Origin: Xanthomonas sp. XNM01
GTDB lineage: Bacteria; Pseudomonadota; Gammaproteobacteria; Xanthomonadales; Xanthomonadaceae
Direction: 5' to 3'
Length of the DNA: 64,000 nt
NCBI RefSeq assembly: GCF_014851915.1
Contig: NZ_JACVAP010000004.1
Coordinates: 186,001-250,000, forward strand
Shown: one piece after another, positions 17,947 through 26,174 of the stretch
Layout of the letters: every line of letters starts with the position of its first letter
Numbering within the stretch: the first letter of the stretch is position 1
The notes under the pieces: model-generated
What the model was told of the DNA's origin: nothing
What the model saw: only the letters and a program-made list of their open reading frames with translations
The model's database searches: none
Translations under genes and position numbers: made by a program

Positions 17947-20425
17947 GGCGCTGCTCCAGACGCGCGGCGGCGCGCATCACCCGGGTCTTCCAGTCTTCAT
18001 TGCTGAGCTGCCCGCGCAGGCCGTCCGCCCACAGGGGGAACGCGAGCGGGGTCAGGCTGGCAGGCGCGTGCAGCAGCAGCGTGCGCCGCGCGCAGTCGTG
18101 CAGCAGCGCGGCCAGCCGGTCCAGTTCCAGTTCGCCCTCGAACACTTCGCGCTCGGCCTGGGCCAGCAGCAGGTGGCCGGGGTCGTGCCGGGTCAGCACG
18201 TCGAACAGCAGGCCGCTGGAGGCCTGCAGCTGACGCGTGCTGCGCAGTGCGCGGCCGGGTAGCGAAGGTGGCAGCAGGCCGGCGACGCGGGCGATGCCGC
18301 GGAAGCGCCGCCGCGCCAGCTCGCCGAGGTTCAGCGCCTCGCGCAGGTCGTCCAGCAGGTGTTCCGGCGAGAGCAGGGCGCGCAGCAGGTCGGCGTCCAA
18401 GGGCGCGTCCTGCGCCGGCGACAGCACCAGGCCGTAGTCGTTGGCGGCGAAGGCGAAGCTGTTGCGCTGCACGCGCGCCCAGCGCAGCGCCAGCAGCGCG
18501 GCCAGGCCGTCGTGGACCTGGCGACCGCCGAACGGGAACAGGAACAGATGCCGCTGGCCGCGCACCTGCAGCGTTTCGGCCAGCAGCGTGCCGGGGCCGG
18601 GCAGGGCGGACAGGCGTTGCTGCAGGGCCAGCAGCGGGGCCAGCGCCTGCAGCTCGGCCGAGCCATCCGGCGCGTGCAGCAGCGCTTCCACCTCGGTCGC
18701 CAGTTCGCTGGACAGCGGCATCCGCCCGCCCATCCAGCGCGGCACCGCGCCTTCGCCGCCGCGGGCCAGGCGCACGTAGGCGGTCATGTCTTCCAGGCGC
18801 ACCAGCTCCAGCAGGCGGCCGGCGAACTGGAAGCGGTCGCCGCGGCGCAGGCGCCCGGCGAACTGCTCTTCCACCGCCCCCAGCGTGCCGCCGCGCAGGA
18901 AGCGCACCGCCACGCTGCCGTCGCTGGCGATGGTGCCGATCCGCAGCCGGTGCAGGAAGGCCACGCGCCGCGCCTGCACCACGTAGCGTCCGCTGTCGTC
19001 GCGCACCACCTTGTGGAAATCCGGATAGCTGGCCAGCGCGCTGCCGCCCTGCACGATGAAGGCCAGCACCGCCTGCCAGGTCGGCGCATCCAGTGCGGCG
19101 AACGCATGCGTGCCGCGGACTTCGTCGAACAGCGCATCGGCCTCGAAGCCGCCGCCGAGCGCGCAGCTCACGCAGTGCTGGGCCAGCACGTCCAGCGACA
19201 GCAGCGGTGGCAGGCGCGTCTCGATCCGGCCGGCGGCGATCGCGCGTCGTGCCGCGGCGTACTCGACCAGTTCCAGCGCGTGGGTCGGCACGCAGGTGAC
19301 GTGACCGGCCTCGCCCGGACGATGGCGCGCGCGCCCCGCACGCTGCAGCAGCCGCGCCACGCCCTTCGGGCTGCCCAGCTGCAGCACCTGGTCGACGGCC
19401 GGAAAATCCACGCCAAGATCCAGGCTGGAGGTGGCGACCACGCAGCGCAGCGTGCCGTCGCGCAGGCCGGTTTCGGCGGCCGCACGCAGCGCGGGATCCA
19501 GCGAGCCGTGGTGCAGGGCGAGGGTGCCGGGATCCTCCGGCCACACCGCCGACAGCGCCTGGTACCAGAGCTCGGCCTGGGCGCGGGTGTTGGCGAACAG
19601 CAGGCTGCTGCGCGCGGCGAACAGGCGCTCGAGCACCCGCGACAGCTGGGCCAGGCCGAGATGGCCGGCCCAGGGGAAGCGCTCGCGCCCGGCCGGGCGC
19701 AGCGTGTCCAGGGTCAGCGTGCGCGGCTTCACCCCGCCGACGATGGCGGCGTCGGGCAGATGCGGCAGCAGCACGTCGCGCGCCTGCTGCAGGTTGCCCA
19801 GCGTGGCCGACAGGCCCCAGATGCGCAGCCGCGGCGCCAGCGCACGCAGCCGCGCCAGGCCCAGCTGCAGCAGCACGCCGCGCTTGTTGCCGAGCAGCTC
19901 GTGCCATTCGTCGACGACCACCGCGTCCAGCCCGGCCAGGCGCGGGGCGGTGTCCGGATACGACAGCAGCAGGGCCAGCGATTCGGGCGTGGTCACCAGC
20001 GCATCCAGGCCGCCTTCGCGCGCCAGCCGCTTGTCGCGCGCACTGGCATCGCCGGTGCGGTGGCCGACCTGCCAGTCCAGTCCCAGCGCCTCGGCCGGCG
20101 CGCGCAGGGCGCGCACGGTGTCGGCGGCCAGCGCACGCAGCGGGGTGATCCACAACAGCCGCAGCGGGCGGCTGTCGCGCCGGCGCCGGCGTGATGGCGC
20201 TGGCGCGGCCACTGCGCGTGTGGCCAGCGCTTCGATCAGCGGGCCGCCGTAGACCGCCAGCGTCTTGCCGCTGCCGGTGGGCGTGTGCAGCAGGCCGGAT
20301 TCGCCGGCCAGGTAGCGGCGCCAGACCTCGCGCTGGAAGCGCAGCGGCGTCCAGCCCTGAGTGGCGAACCAGTCGCCCAGTTCCGCGCGCGCGGCGCGCT
20401 GCCGGGCCAGCGTCGGCCGGCTCAT
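17936..20425 (-). CDS. Ligase-associated DEXH-box (Lhr-type) helicase
   Basis: 829 residues. Superfamily 2 helicase with Walker A TPTGSGKT (K54), motif II DEWH, motif III SATLGN, and C-terminal RecA-lobe motifs (LLFANTRAQAE, ATSSLDLGVDF, LQRAGRARHRPGE). The Lhr-specific winged-helix and C-terminal domains follow. The TIGR04121 subfamily is bound to the LigB-type ligase cassette and is shorter than full Lhr. The ATG at 20425 overlaps the ligase stop codon in an ATGA junction. Likely unwinds or remodels damaged DNA for the partner nuclease and ligase. Confidence 0.93.
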   Translation of the reverse strand: MSRPTLARQRAARAELGDWFATQGWTPLRFQREVWRRYLAGESGLLHTPTGSGKTLAVYGGPLIEALATRAVAAPAPSRRRRRDSRPLRLLWITPLRALAADTVRALRAPAEALGLDWQVGHRTGDASARDKRLAREGGLDALVTTPESLALLLSYPDTAPRLAGLDAVVVDEWHELLGNKRGVLLQLGLARLRALAPRLRIWGLSATLGNLQQARDVLLPHLPDAAIVGGVKPRTLTLDTLRPAGRERFPWAGHLGLAQLSRVLERLFAARSSLLFANTRAQAELWYQALSAVWPEDPGTLALHHGSLDPALRAAAETGLRDGTLRCVVATSSLDLGVDFPAVDQVLQLGSPKGVARLLQRAGRARHRPGEAGHVTCVPTHALELVEYAAARRAIAAGRIETRLPPLLSLDVLAQHCVSCALGGGFEADALFDEVRGTHAFAALDAPTWQAVLAFIVQGGSALASYPDFHKVVRDDSGRYVVQARRVAFLHRLRIGTIASDGSVAVRFLRGGTLGAVEEQFAGRLRRGDRFQFAGRLLELVRLEDMTAYVRLARGGEGAVPRWMGGRMPLSSELATEVEALLHAPDGSAELQALAPLLALQQRLSALPGPGTLLAETLQVRGQRHLFLFPFGGRQVHDGLAALLALRWARVQRNSFAFAANDYGLVLSPAQDAPLDADLLRALLSPEHLLDDLREALNLGELARRRFRGIARVAGLLPPSLPGRALRSTRQLQASSGLLFDVLTRHDPGHLLLAQAEREVFEGELELDRLAALLHDCARRTLLLHAPASLTPLAFPLWADGLRGQLSNEDWKTRVMRAAARLEQRHGT

Positions 20426-22026
20426 CGGGCCAGCGCCTGCAGTGCGGCCAGTGCGTCGGCCTCGGCCGCCGGCTTGTCGTGGCGCCAGCGCAGGATGCGC
20501 GGAAAGCGCACCGCGATACCGGACTTGTGCCGCTTGCTGGCATTGACCGCCTCGAAGCCGAGTTCGAACACCTGCACCGCCTCGACCGAGCGCACCGGGC
20601 CGAAGCGTTCCAGCGTGTGCGCGCGGATCCAGCGGTCCAGCTTCAGGATCTCGGCGTCGTCCAGCCCCGAGTAGGCCTTGGCCACCGGCACCAGCGCGCC
20701 GTCGTGCCACAGGCCGAAGGTGTAGTCGGTGTACAGCGTGCTGCGGCGGCCGTGGCCGGCCTGCGCATACAGCAGCACCGCGTCGATGGTCAGCGGATCG
20801 ATCTTCCATTTCCACCAGTCGCCGCGGCGGCGGCCGGCCTGGTAGGGCGCGCTGGCGCGCTTGAGCATCAGGCCCTCGACACCGCGCATGCGCGCGTCTT
20901 CGCGCAGCACCGCCGCTGCATCCCAGCTGGCGGCCTGGACCCGCGGCGACAGTGCGATGCGCGGATCGCCGAACGCGGCCAGGGTGGTCTCCAGCAGCGC
21001 GCGCCGTTCCGACTGCGGGCGCGTGCGCAGGTCCTGTCCGGCGTGTTCGAGCAGGTCGTAGGCCAGTACGCGCACCGGCGTGTCGGCCAGCGTCTTCGGT
21101 CCCGGCCGGCGCCGCTGGATCCGGGTCTGCAGCGCGGTGAACGGCAGCGGCGCGGCTTCTCCGTCGCGCCAGCCCAGCAGTTCGCCGTCGATCACGGTGC
21201 CATCGGGCAGCGCGGCGGCCGCCTGTTCGATTTCGGGAAAGCGCCCGTCCAGCCGCTCTTCGCCGCGCGACCACAGCGCGACCTCGCCATCGCGTCGCAG
21301 CAGCTGCACCCGGATCCCGTCCCACTTCCATTCCAGCAGCCAGTCGTCGATCGCGCCGAGCGTCTCCGGCGTCGCTTCCAGCGGCGATGCGAGAAAGAAC
21401 GGATACGGCTGCTGGCGATCGTCCGGGCGTTCCTCCGGATCCAGCAGCGCGGCCATCCAGTCCACGCTCGGCGTCCAGGTGCCGAGCATGCGCTGGGCGA
21501 TGCGGGCGATGTCGATGCCCGACAGCTCGGCCAGCGCCTGCTGCACCAGCCGCTGCGATACGCCGACCCGCAGCGCGCCGGTCAGCAGCTTGTTGAACGC
21601 CAGACGCTGGTCGAACGGCAGCGTGCGCCAGGCCTGCACGATCGCGGTACGACGCAGGTCCACGTCGGCGTTGGCCAGCGGCAGCAGCCGGCCTTCGATC
21701 CACGCCACCAGCGGCAGGTCGGGCATGGCCGCGGCGGGCTCGTCCATCAGCAGGGTGACGGTCTCGGCCAGGTCGCCGACCTGCTCGTAGCTGTCGTCGA
21801 CCAGCCAGTCGGGCAGGCCGGACTCGGCCGCGATCCACGCGCGCAGCTCGCCACTGGCGGCGATCTTCCTGCCTGCGCCTGAGAGCTTGCCGCCGGCCAG
21901 CAGGTGCAGCGCCCAGGCCGCGTCGGCGGGCGCTGCATCGCGGAAATAGGCGACCAGCGCCGCACGCTTGTCGCCGGTGGCGGTGCTTTGGTCCAGCTCG
22001 CGGTACAGCGCGGCGAAACGCTTCAT
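20422..22026 (-). CDS. ATP-dependent DNA ligase of the repair cassette
   Basis: 534 residues. Catalytic lysine K234 in EWKWDGIRVQ (the KxDG motif I), then motif III-like WSRGEERLDGRFPEI, motif IV VIDGELLGW, motif V EGLMLKR and WWKWK. An N-terminal DNA-binding domain occupies about residues 1-200. It seals nicks using ATP, separately from the NAD-dependent replicative LigA expected elsewhere. Start at 22026 and stop at 20422 both sit in ATGA overlaps with the neighbours, indicating tight translational coupling. Confidence 0.95.
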   Translation of the reverse strand: MKRFAALYRELDQSTATGDKRAALVAYFRDAAPADAAWALHLLAGGKLSGAGRKIAASGELRAWIAAESGLPDWLVDDSYEQVGDLAETVTLLMDEPAAAMPDLPLVAWIEGRLLPLANADVDLRRTAIVQAWRTLPFDQRLAFNKLLTGALRVGVSQRLVQQALAELSGIDIARIAQRMLGTWTPSVDWMAALLDPEERPDDRQQPYPFFLASPLEATPETLGAIDDWLLEWKWDGIRVQLLRRDGEVALWSRGEERLDGRFPEIEQAAAALPDGTVIDGELLGWRDGEAAPLPFTALQTRIQRRRPGPKTLADTPVRVLAYDLLEHAGQDLRTRPQSERRALLETTLAAFGDPRIALSPRVQAASWDAAAVLREDARMRGVEGLMLKRASAPYQAGRRRGDWWKWKIDPLTIDAVLLYAQAGHGRRSTLYTDYTFGLWHDGALVPVAKAYSGLDDAEILKLDRWIRAHTLERFGPVRSVEAVQVFELGFEAVNASKRHKSGIAVRFPRILRWRHDKPAAEADALAALQALAR

Positions 22027-23087
22027 GCCGGCGCCTGCGTGCCGTCCGCCTGCGCGTCGTCGCCGGACGCGGGCGTGGTGTCGGCCAGCGCCTCGTCGCC
22101 GTAATCGGTGCGGAACGCCTCGGCGGCCACGCCCTGCTCGCGCAGGTGGCGGATCAGCGCGTCGGTGTTGCCGTGGGTGGCGATGATGCGGCGGGCGCCG
22201 CTGTCGGCGATGCTGCGCAGCAGGTCGGGCCAGTCGGCGTGGTCGGAGACGATGAAGCCGCGGTCGACATTGCGCCGGCGGCGGTTGCCGCGGATCCGCA
22301 TCCAGCCCGAGGCGAAGCCGTGCTGCGCCCTGCGGAAGCGCCGCAGCCAGCTGCTGCCGGCGGCCGAAGGCGGCGCCAGGATCAACTGGCCGGCGACGTC
22401 GCTGCCGGCCGGCAGCTCGGCCACGCGGCGGGTGTCGAGCATCGCGATGCCGGCCTCGCGGTAGACCTGCACGCCGGCATCGATCGCGCCGTGCAGCAGC
22501 GCCGGCTGGTCGTCCAGCGGCAGCAGTTCGGCGAGGATGCGCTGCGCCTTGCCCAGCGCGTAGCAGTACAGGATCGCCGCCTCGCCACGCGCGGCGCATT
22601 GATGCCGCCACTGCACGATCTCCGCGGCCACCTCGCGCGTGTCCGGCCAGCGGTAGACCGGCAGGCCGAAGGTGGCTTCGGTGATGAAGGTGTCGCAGCG
22701 CACCGGCTCGAACGGCGCGCAGGTCGGATCGGGCTGGCGCTTGTAGTCGCCCGAGGCGACCCAGACCTGGCCATCTGCCTCGATCCGTACCTGGGCCGAG
22801 CCGAGCACATGCCCGGCCGGGTGCAGCGAGACGCGCGCACGGCCGAGGGTGAAGGCATCGCCATAGGCATGCGCATGCACCCGCTGCTCGCCCAGCCGCC
22901 AGCGCAGGATCGGCACCGACGCATCGCTGCAGTGGTACTCGCCCATCCCGCTGCGCGCATGGTCGCCGTGGCCGTGGGTGATGACCGCGCACGGCACCGG
23001 CCGCCACGGATCGATGTGGAAATCGCCGGCCGGGCAGTACAGGCCTTCGGGGCGCAGGACGACCAGGTCGGTGGGGGCGGCAGGCAT
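22023..23087 (-). CDS. Ligase-associated DNA exonuclease (MBL fold, SNM1/Pso2-like)
   Basis: 354 residues. A metallo-beta-lactamase fold with ITHGHGDH (H38, H40, D42, H43), LHPAGHVLGSAQ, SGDYKR and a C-terminal SDHADW, plus the beta-CASP region between. This is the TIGR04122 partner of the ATP-dependent ligase and resembles eukaryotic interstrand-crosslink nucleases. First gene of the four-gene operon. The ATG at 23087 is chosen because MPAAPTDLVVLRPEGLY fits the family; the frame upstream is arginine-rich and overlaps the DUF2946 gene on the other strand. Confidence 0.93.
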   Translation of the reverse strand: MPAAPTDLVVLRPEGLYCPAGDFHIDPWRPVPCAVITHGHGDHARSGMGEYHCSDASVPILRWRLGEQRVHAHAYGDAFTLGRARVSLHPAGHVLGSAQVRIEADGQVWVASGDYKRQPDPTCAPFEPVRCDTFITEATFGLPVYRWPDTREVAAEIVQWRHQCAARGEAAILYCYALGKAQRILAELLPLDDQPALLHGAIDAGVQVYREAGIAMLDTRRVAELPAGSDVAGQLILAPPSAAGSSWLRRFRRAQHGFASGWMRIRGNRRRRNVDRGFIVSDHADWPDLLRSIADSGARRIIATHGNTDALIRHLREQGVAAEAFRTDYGDEALADTTPASGDDAQADGTQAPA

Positions 23088-23389
23088 GCGCCGAGTGTGT
23101 GGACGCCGATGTGCAGGGGGCGAGAACCTGCCGTCGAGGTGGCGCGCACGCCGCTGCCGGAGCGTGCCGCGCATCGCAGCGCGGGTGTGCGCGGTGCCCG
23201 GTGGCGGGATGGCGCAGGCGGCCGCGCTGGGCGAAGGCCTCGCCGTCGTCGTCCGCGCCGGGCTGCCCGCCATGCCGACGTCCGATGGCCCGTCAGGCGG
23301 CGATACGCGACAGGCGCGCGATGGCGCGGGCGCCAGGTGCGACAAACGGTCGCATCCCGCGCGCAGGGAGGCAGGACGACAATGGCGCC

Positions 23390-23782
23390 GTGATCCGCGA
23401 ACGCACCCTGCATCGACGCATGAACCGGCTGGCCTGGCTGGCGGTGGCGCTGCTGATGCTGGGGCCGCTGGTCGGCCGCCTCTGCGGCCTCGGCGCCACG
23501 CCACTGCGCACGGCCGCGGTCTGCGTGCCGGGCGCCCAGGCGATGCCCGCCGCGCCATCCGACATGGACCCGCACCCGACGCAGATCCACGTCGACGCCG
23601 CCGACTGCGTGTACTGCCCGCTCGCCGCGTCGCTGGCGCTGCCGTCCGTCGATGCGATGGCCGATGCCGTCGTGGCGCGCTCCGGCGTGTCGCCGCGCGC
23701 GGCGGTGCCGTCATCGGTCACTCGTACCGGTCCGCAGGCGGGGTGCCGCGGGCCACCGGCCGCCTCCGCCGCCAGCGCCTGA
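23390..23782 (+). CDS. DUF2946 family protein
   Basis: 130 residues. A membrane-spanning N-terminus (HRRMNRLAWLAVALLMLGPLVGR) precedes a periplasmic part with DCVYCPLA, the His/Cys-bearing signature of DUF2946. Family members are commonly next to TonB-dependent copper receptors, as here, suggesting a role in copper handling. A GTG start at 23390 restores the usual HRR stretch; an ATG at 23420 (120 residues) is the alternative. The copper receptor gene begins 70 bases after it. Confidence 0.75.
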   Translation: MIRERTLHRRMNRLAWLAVALLMLGPLVGRLCGLGATPLRTAAVCVPGAQAMPAAPSDMDPHPTQIHVDAADCVYCPLAASLALPSVDAMADAVVARSGVSPRAAVPSSVTRTGPQAGCRGPPAASAASA

Positions 23783-23852
23783 TCGCTCTTTTTCCTGCCG
23801 TGCCGCAGCGCCTCGCTGCGCCGGTGGTCCGTGCCCGTCATCCGGAGTTTCC

Positions 23853-25913
23853 ATGTCTGTTCTGCTGCGCTCCACGCGCCTGGCCGCCTCGGTGGCCCTC
23901 GTCCTCGCCTCCCAGGCGCTGCTGGCCGCACCGGCCGCCGACCTGTCGCCGATCCTCGATCTGGACGGTCTGGTCGTCACCAGCGCCGCGCCGGTCACGC
24001 CGCTGACCTGGTCCACCGATCCAAAGCTGCCGCGCCAGCCGGTGCCGGCCAGCGACGGTGCCGACTACCTCAAGACCATCCCCGGCTTCACCGCGATCCG
24101 CAACGGCGGCAGCAACGGCGATCCGGTGCTGCGCGGCATGTTCGGATCGCGCCTGAACCTGCTGACCAACGAGGGCGCGATGCCCGGCGCCTGCCCGTCG
24201 CGGATGGACAACCCGATGTCCTACGTGTCGCCGGAAACCTACGACCGGCTGATCGTGGTCAAGGGCCCGCAGACGGTGCTGTGGGGCCCGGGCGCGTCGG
24301 CCGGCACCGTGCGTTTCGTACGCGAGCCGACGTACTTCGCCGAGCCGGGCGTCGAGCTCGATGCCAGCCTGCTGGCCGGCAGCCACGGCCGCAACGACCA
24401 GGTGCTGGACGCCACGGCTGGCAGCACGCTCGGTTACGCGCGCATCACCGCCAACCGCTCCGACGCCGACGACTACAGCGACGGCAACGGCGATCGCGTG
24501 CCCTCGGCCTGGTACAAGTGGAACGTCGACACCGCGCTGGCGTGGACGCCCGATGCCGACACCGTGCTGGAGCTGGGCATCGGCACCGGCGATGGCGAAG
24601 CGCGCTACGCCGGCCGTGGCATGGACGGATCGCGCTTCCGCCGCGACAGCCGCACCCTGCGCTTCGAGAAGCGCGAGATCGGCGGCGTCCTCGATGCGTT
24701 CACCGCCAACGTGTTCGAGAACACCGCCGACCACGTGATGGACAACTACAGCCTGCGCACGCCCAACCCGAACGGCGCCATGCCGATGCCGATGGCGTCC
24801 AACGTGGAGCGTCGCACCCGCGGCGGGCGCATCGCCGCCGACTGGGATCTGCGCACGCTGCAGCTGACCACCGGCGTCGACGGCCAGGACAGCCGGCATC
24901 GCCGCCGCAACGCCAGCGGTCGCGGCGCCTATCGCGCGCTGCCGTTCGTCACCGACGCGACCTTCTCCTCGCTCGGTGCCTTCGCCGAGGCGACCTGGAC
25001 GCCGGCGACCGGCCACAGCGTGGTCGCCGGCGCGCGCGCCGACCGCGCCGAGGTCGAGGACCGCCGCGCCACCGCCGGCATGATGGGCATGCCCAATCCC
25101 ACCTACGGCCAGACCCGCGAGGAGACGCTGAAGGCCGGCTTCCTGCGCTACGAGCGCGAGCTGTCCGATCCACGCCTGGGCTGGTACGTCGGTGTCGGCC
25201 GCACCGAGCGCATGCCCGACTACTGGGAGCTGTTTTCGGCCAACATGGGCCCGATGGGCGCGACCAACGCCTTCGCCGGCGTGGCCACCGAGAAGACCAC
25301 CCAGCTCGATCTGGGCCTGCAGTTCCGCGGCGAGCGCGTCGATGCGTGGGTCTCGGCCTACGCCGGCCGCATCGACGACTTCATCCTGTTCACCTACCGC
25401 AGCGGCGGCATGATGGGCAGTACCTCGTCGGTGTCCAACGTCGACGCGGACGTGCACGGCGCCGAGGCCGGCATCGAACTGCGTCCGCACGCGCAGTGGA
25501 CTTTCGGCGGCACCCTGGCCTGGGCCTGGGGCGAACAGCGCGGCAGCAACATGCCGCTGCCGCAGATGCCGCCGCTGGAAATGCGGCTGACGGCCGCCTG
25601 GGAGGGCGAACGCTGGAGTGCCGGCGCGCTGCTGCGTGGCGTGGCGGCGCAGGACCGCGTGGCGGCCGGGCAGGGCAACGTGACCGGTCGCGACCTCGAT
25701 GCGAGCGCAGGCTTCGGCACGCTGGCGATCAACGGCGGCTACCGCTTCGACGACCACCTGCGGCTCACCGCCGGCATCGACAACCTGTTCGACCGCCAGT
25801 ACAGCGAGCATCTGAACCTGGCCGGCAACGCCGACTTCGGCTATCCGGCCGATCCGGTGCGCATCGCCGAGCCGGGCCGCACCGCCTGGATCAAGCTGGC
25901 GTACTCGTACTGA
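23853..25913 (+). CDS. oprC: TonB-dependent copper receptor (OprC/NosA type)
   Basis: Outer membrane copper importer, 686 residues. After a signal peptide the plug carries GFTAIRNGGSNGDPVLRG and the barrel ends in a canonical aromatic KLAYSY. Copper ligands known from OprC, a CxxxM pair and an HxM pair, are both present: C114/M118 in GACPSRMDNPM and H294/M296 in DHVMDN. The chain is Met-rich (MPMPMAS, MMGMPNP, GSNMPLPQMPP). The start at 23853 precedes a clear signal sequence. It probably works with the upstream DUF2946 protein and a TonB/ExbBD system elsewhere. Confidence 0.9.
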   Translation: MSVLLRSTRLAASVALVLASQALLAAPAADLSPILDLDGLVVTSAAPVTPLTWSTDPKLPRQPVPASDGADYLKTIPGFTAIRNGGSNGDPVLRGMFGSRLNLLTNEGAMPGACPSRMDNPMSYVSPETYDRLIVVKGPQTVLWGPGASAGTVRFVREPTYFAEPGVELDASLLAGSHGRNDQVLDATAGSTLGYARITANRSDADDYSDGNGDRVPSAWYKWNVDTALAWTPDADTVLELGIGTGDGEARYAGRGMDGSRFRRDSRTLRFEKREIGGVLDAFTANVFENTADHVMDNYSLRTPNPNGAMPMPMASNVERRTRGGRIAADWDLRTLQLTTGVDGQDSRHRRRNASGRGAYRALPFVTDATFSSLGAFAEATWTPATGHSVVAGARADRAEVEDRRATAGMMGMPNPTYGQTREETLKAGFLRYERELSDPRLGWYVGVGRTERMPDYWELFSANMGPMGATNAFAGVATEKTTQLDLGLQFRGERVDAWVSAYAGRIDDFILFTYRSGGMMGSTSSVSNVDADVHGAEAGIELRPHAQWTFGGTLAWAWGEQRGSNMPLPQMPPLEMRLTAAWEGERWSAGALLRGVAAQDRVAAGQGNVTGRDLDASAGFGTLAINGGYRFDDHLRLTAGIDNLFDRQYSEHLNLAGNADFGYPADPVRIAEPGRTAWIKLAYSY

Positions 25914-26174
25914 AGCGTGGCGTGGCGTGCGTCGCCCCGGGTGGCGCACGCTGGTCGAACGCCGCGTCCCACGCGTTCCGTTCCGGGGGCTCGTGCCCCA
26001 CCGCCGGCCAGGGATCGGCCGACTCTGCGGTGTGCGATGGCGGTCGGGGTCGAGCCCCCACCTGGTCGGCGCCGACGGCATCCGGCCGGGTCGTCCGCAG
26101 GCGCGATGCATCCGGTGCAGACCGGATGTCGCGTCGGGCCGTCGCCCGCCTGCGCTCCTGCCGCGGAGGTGCGC

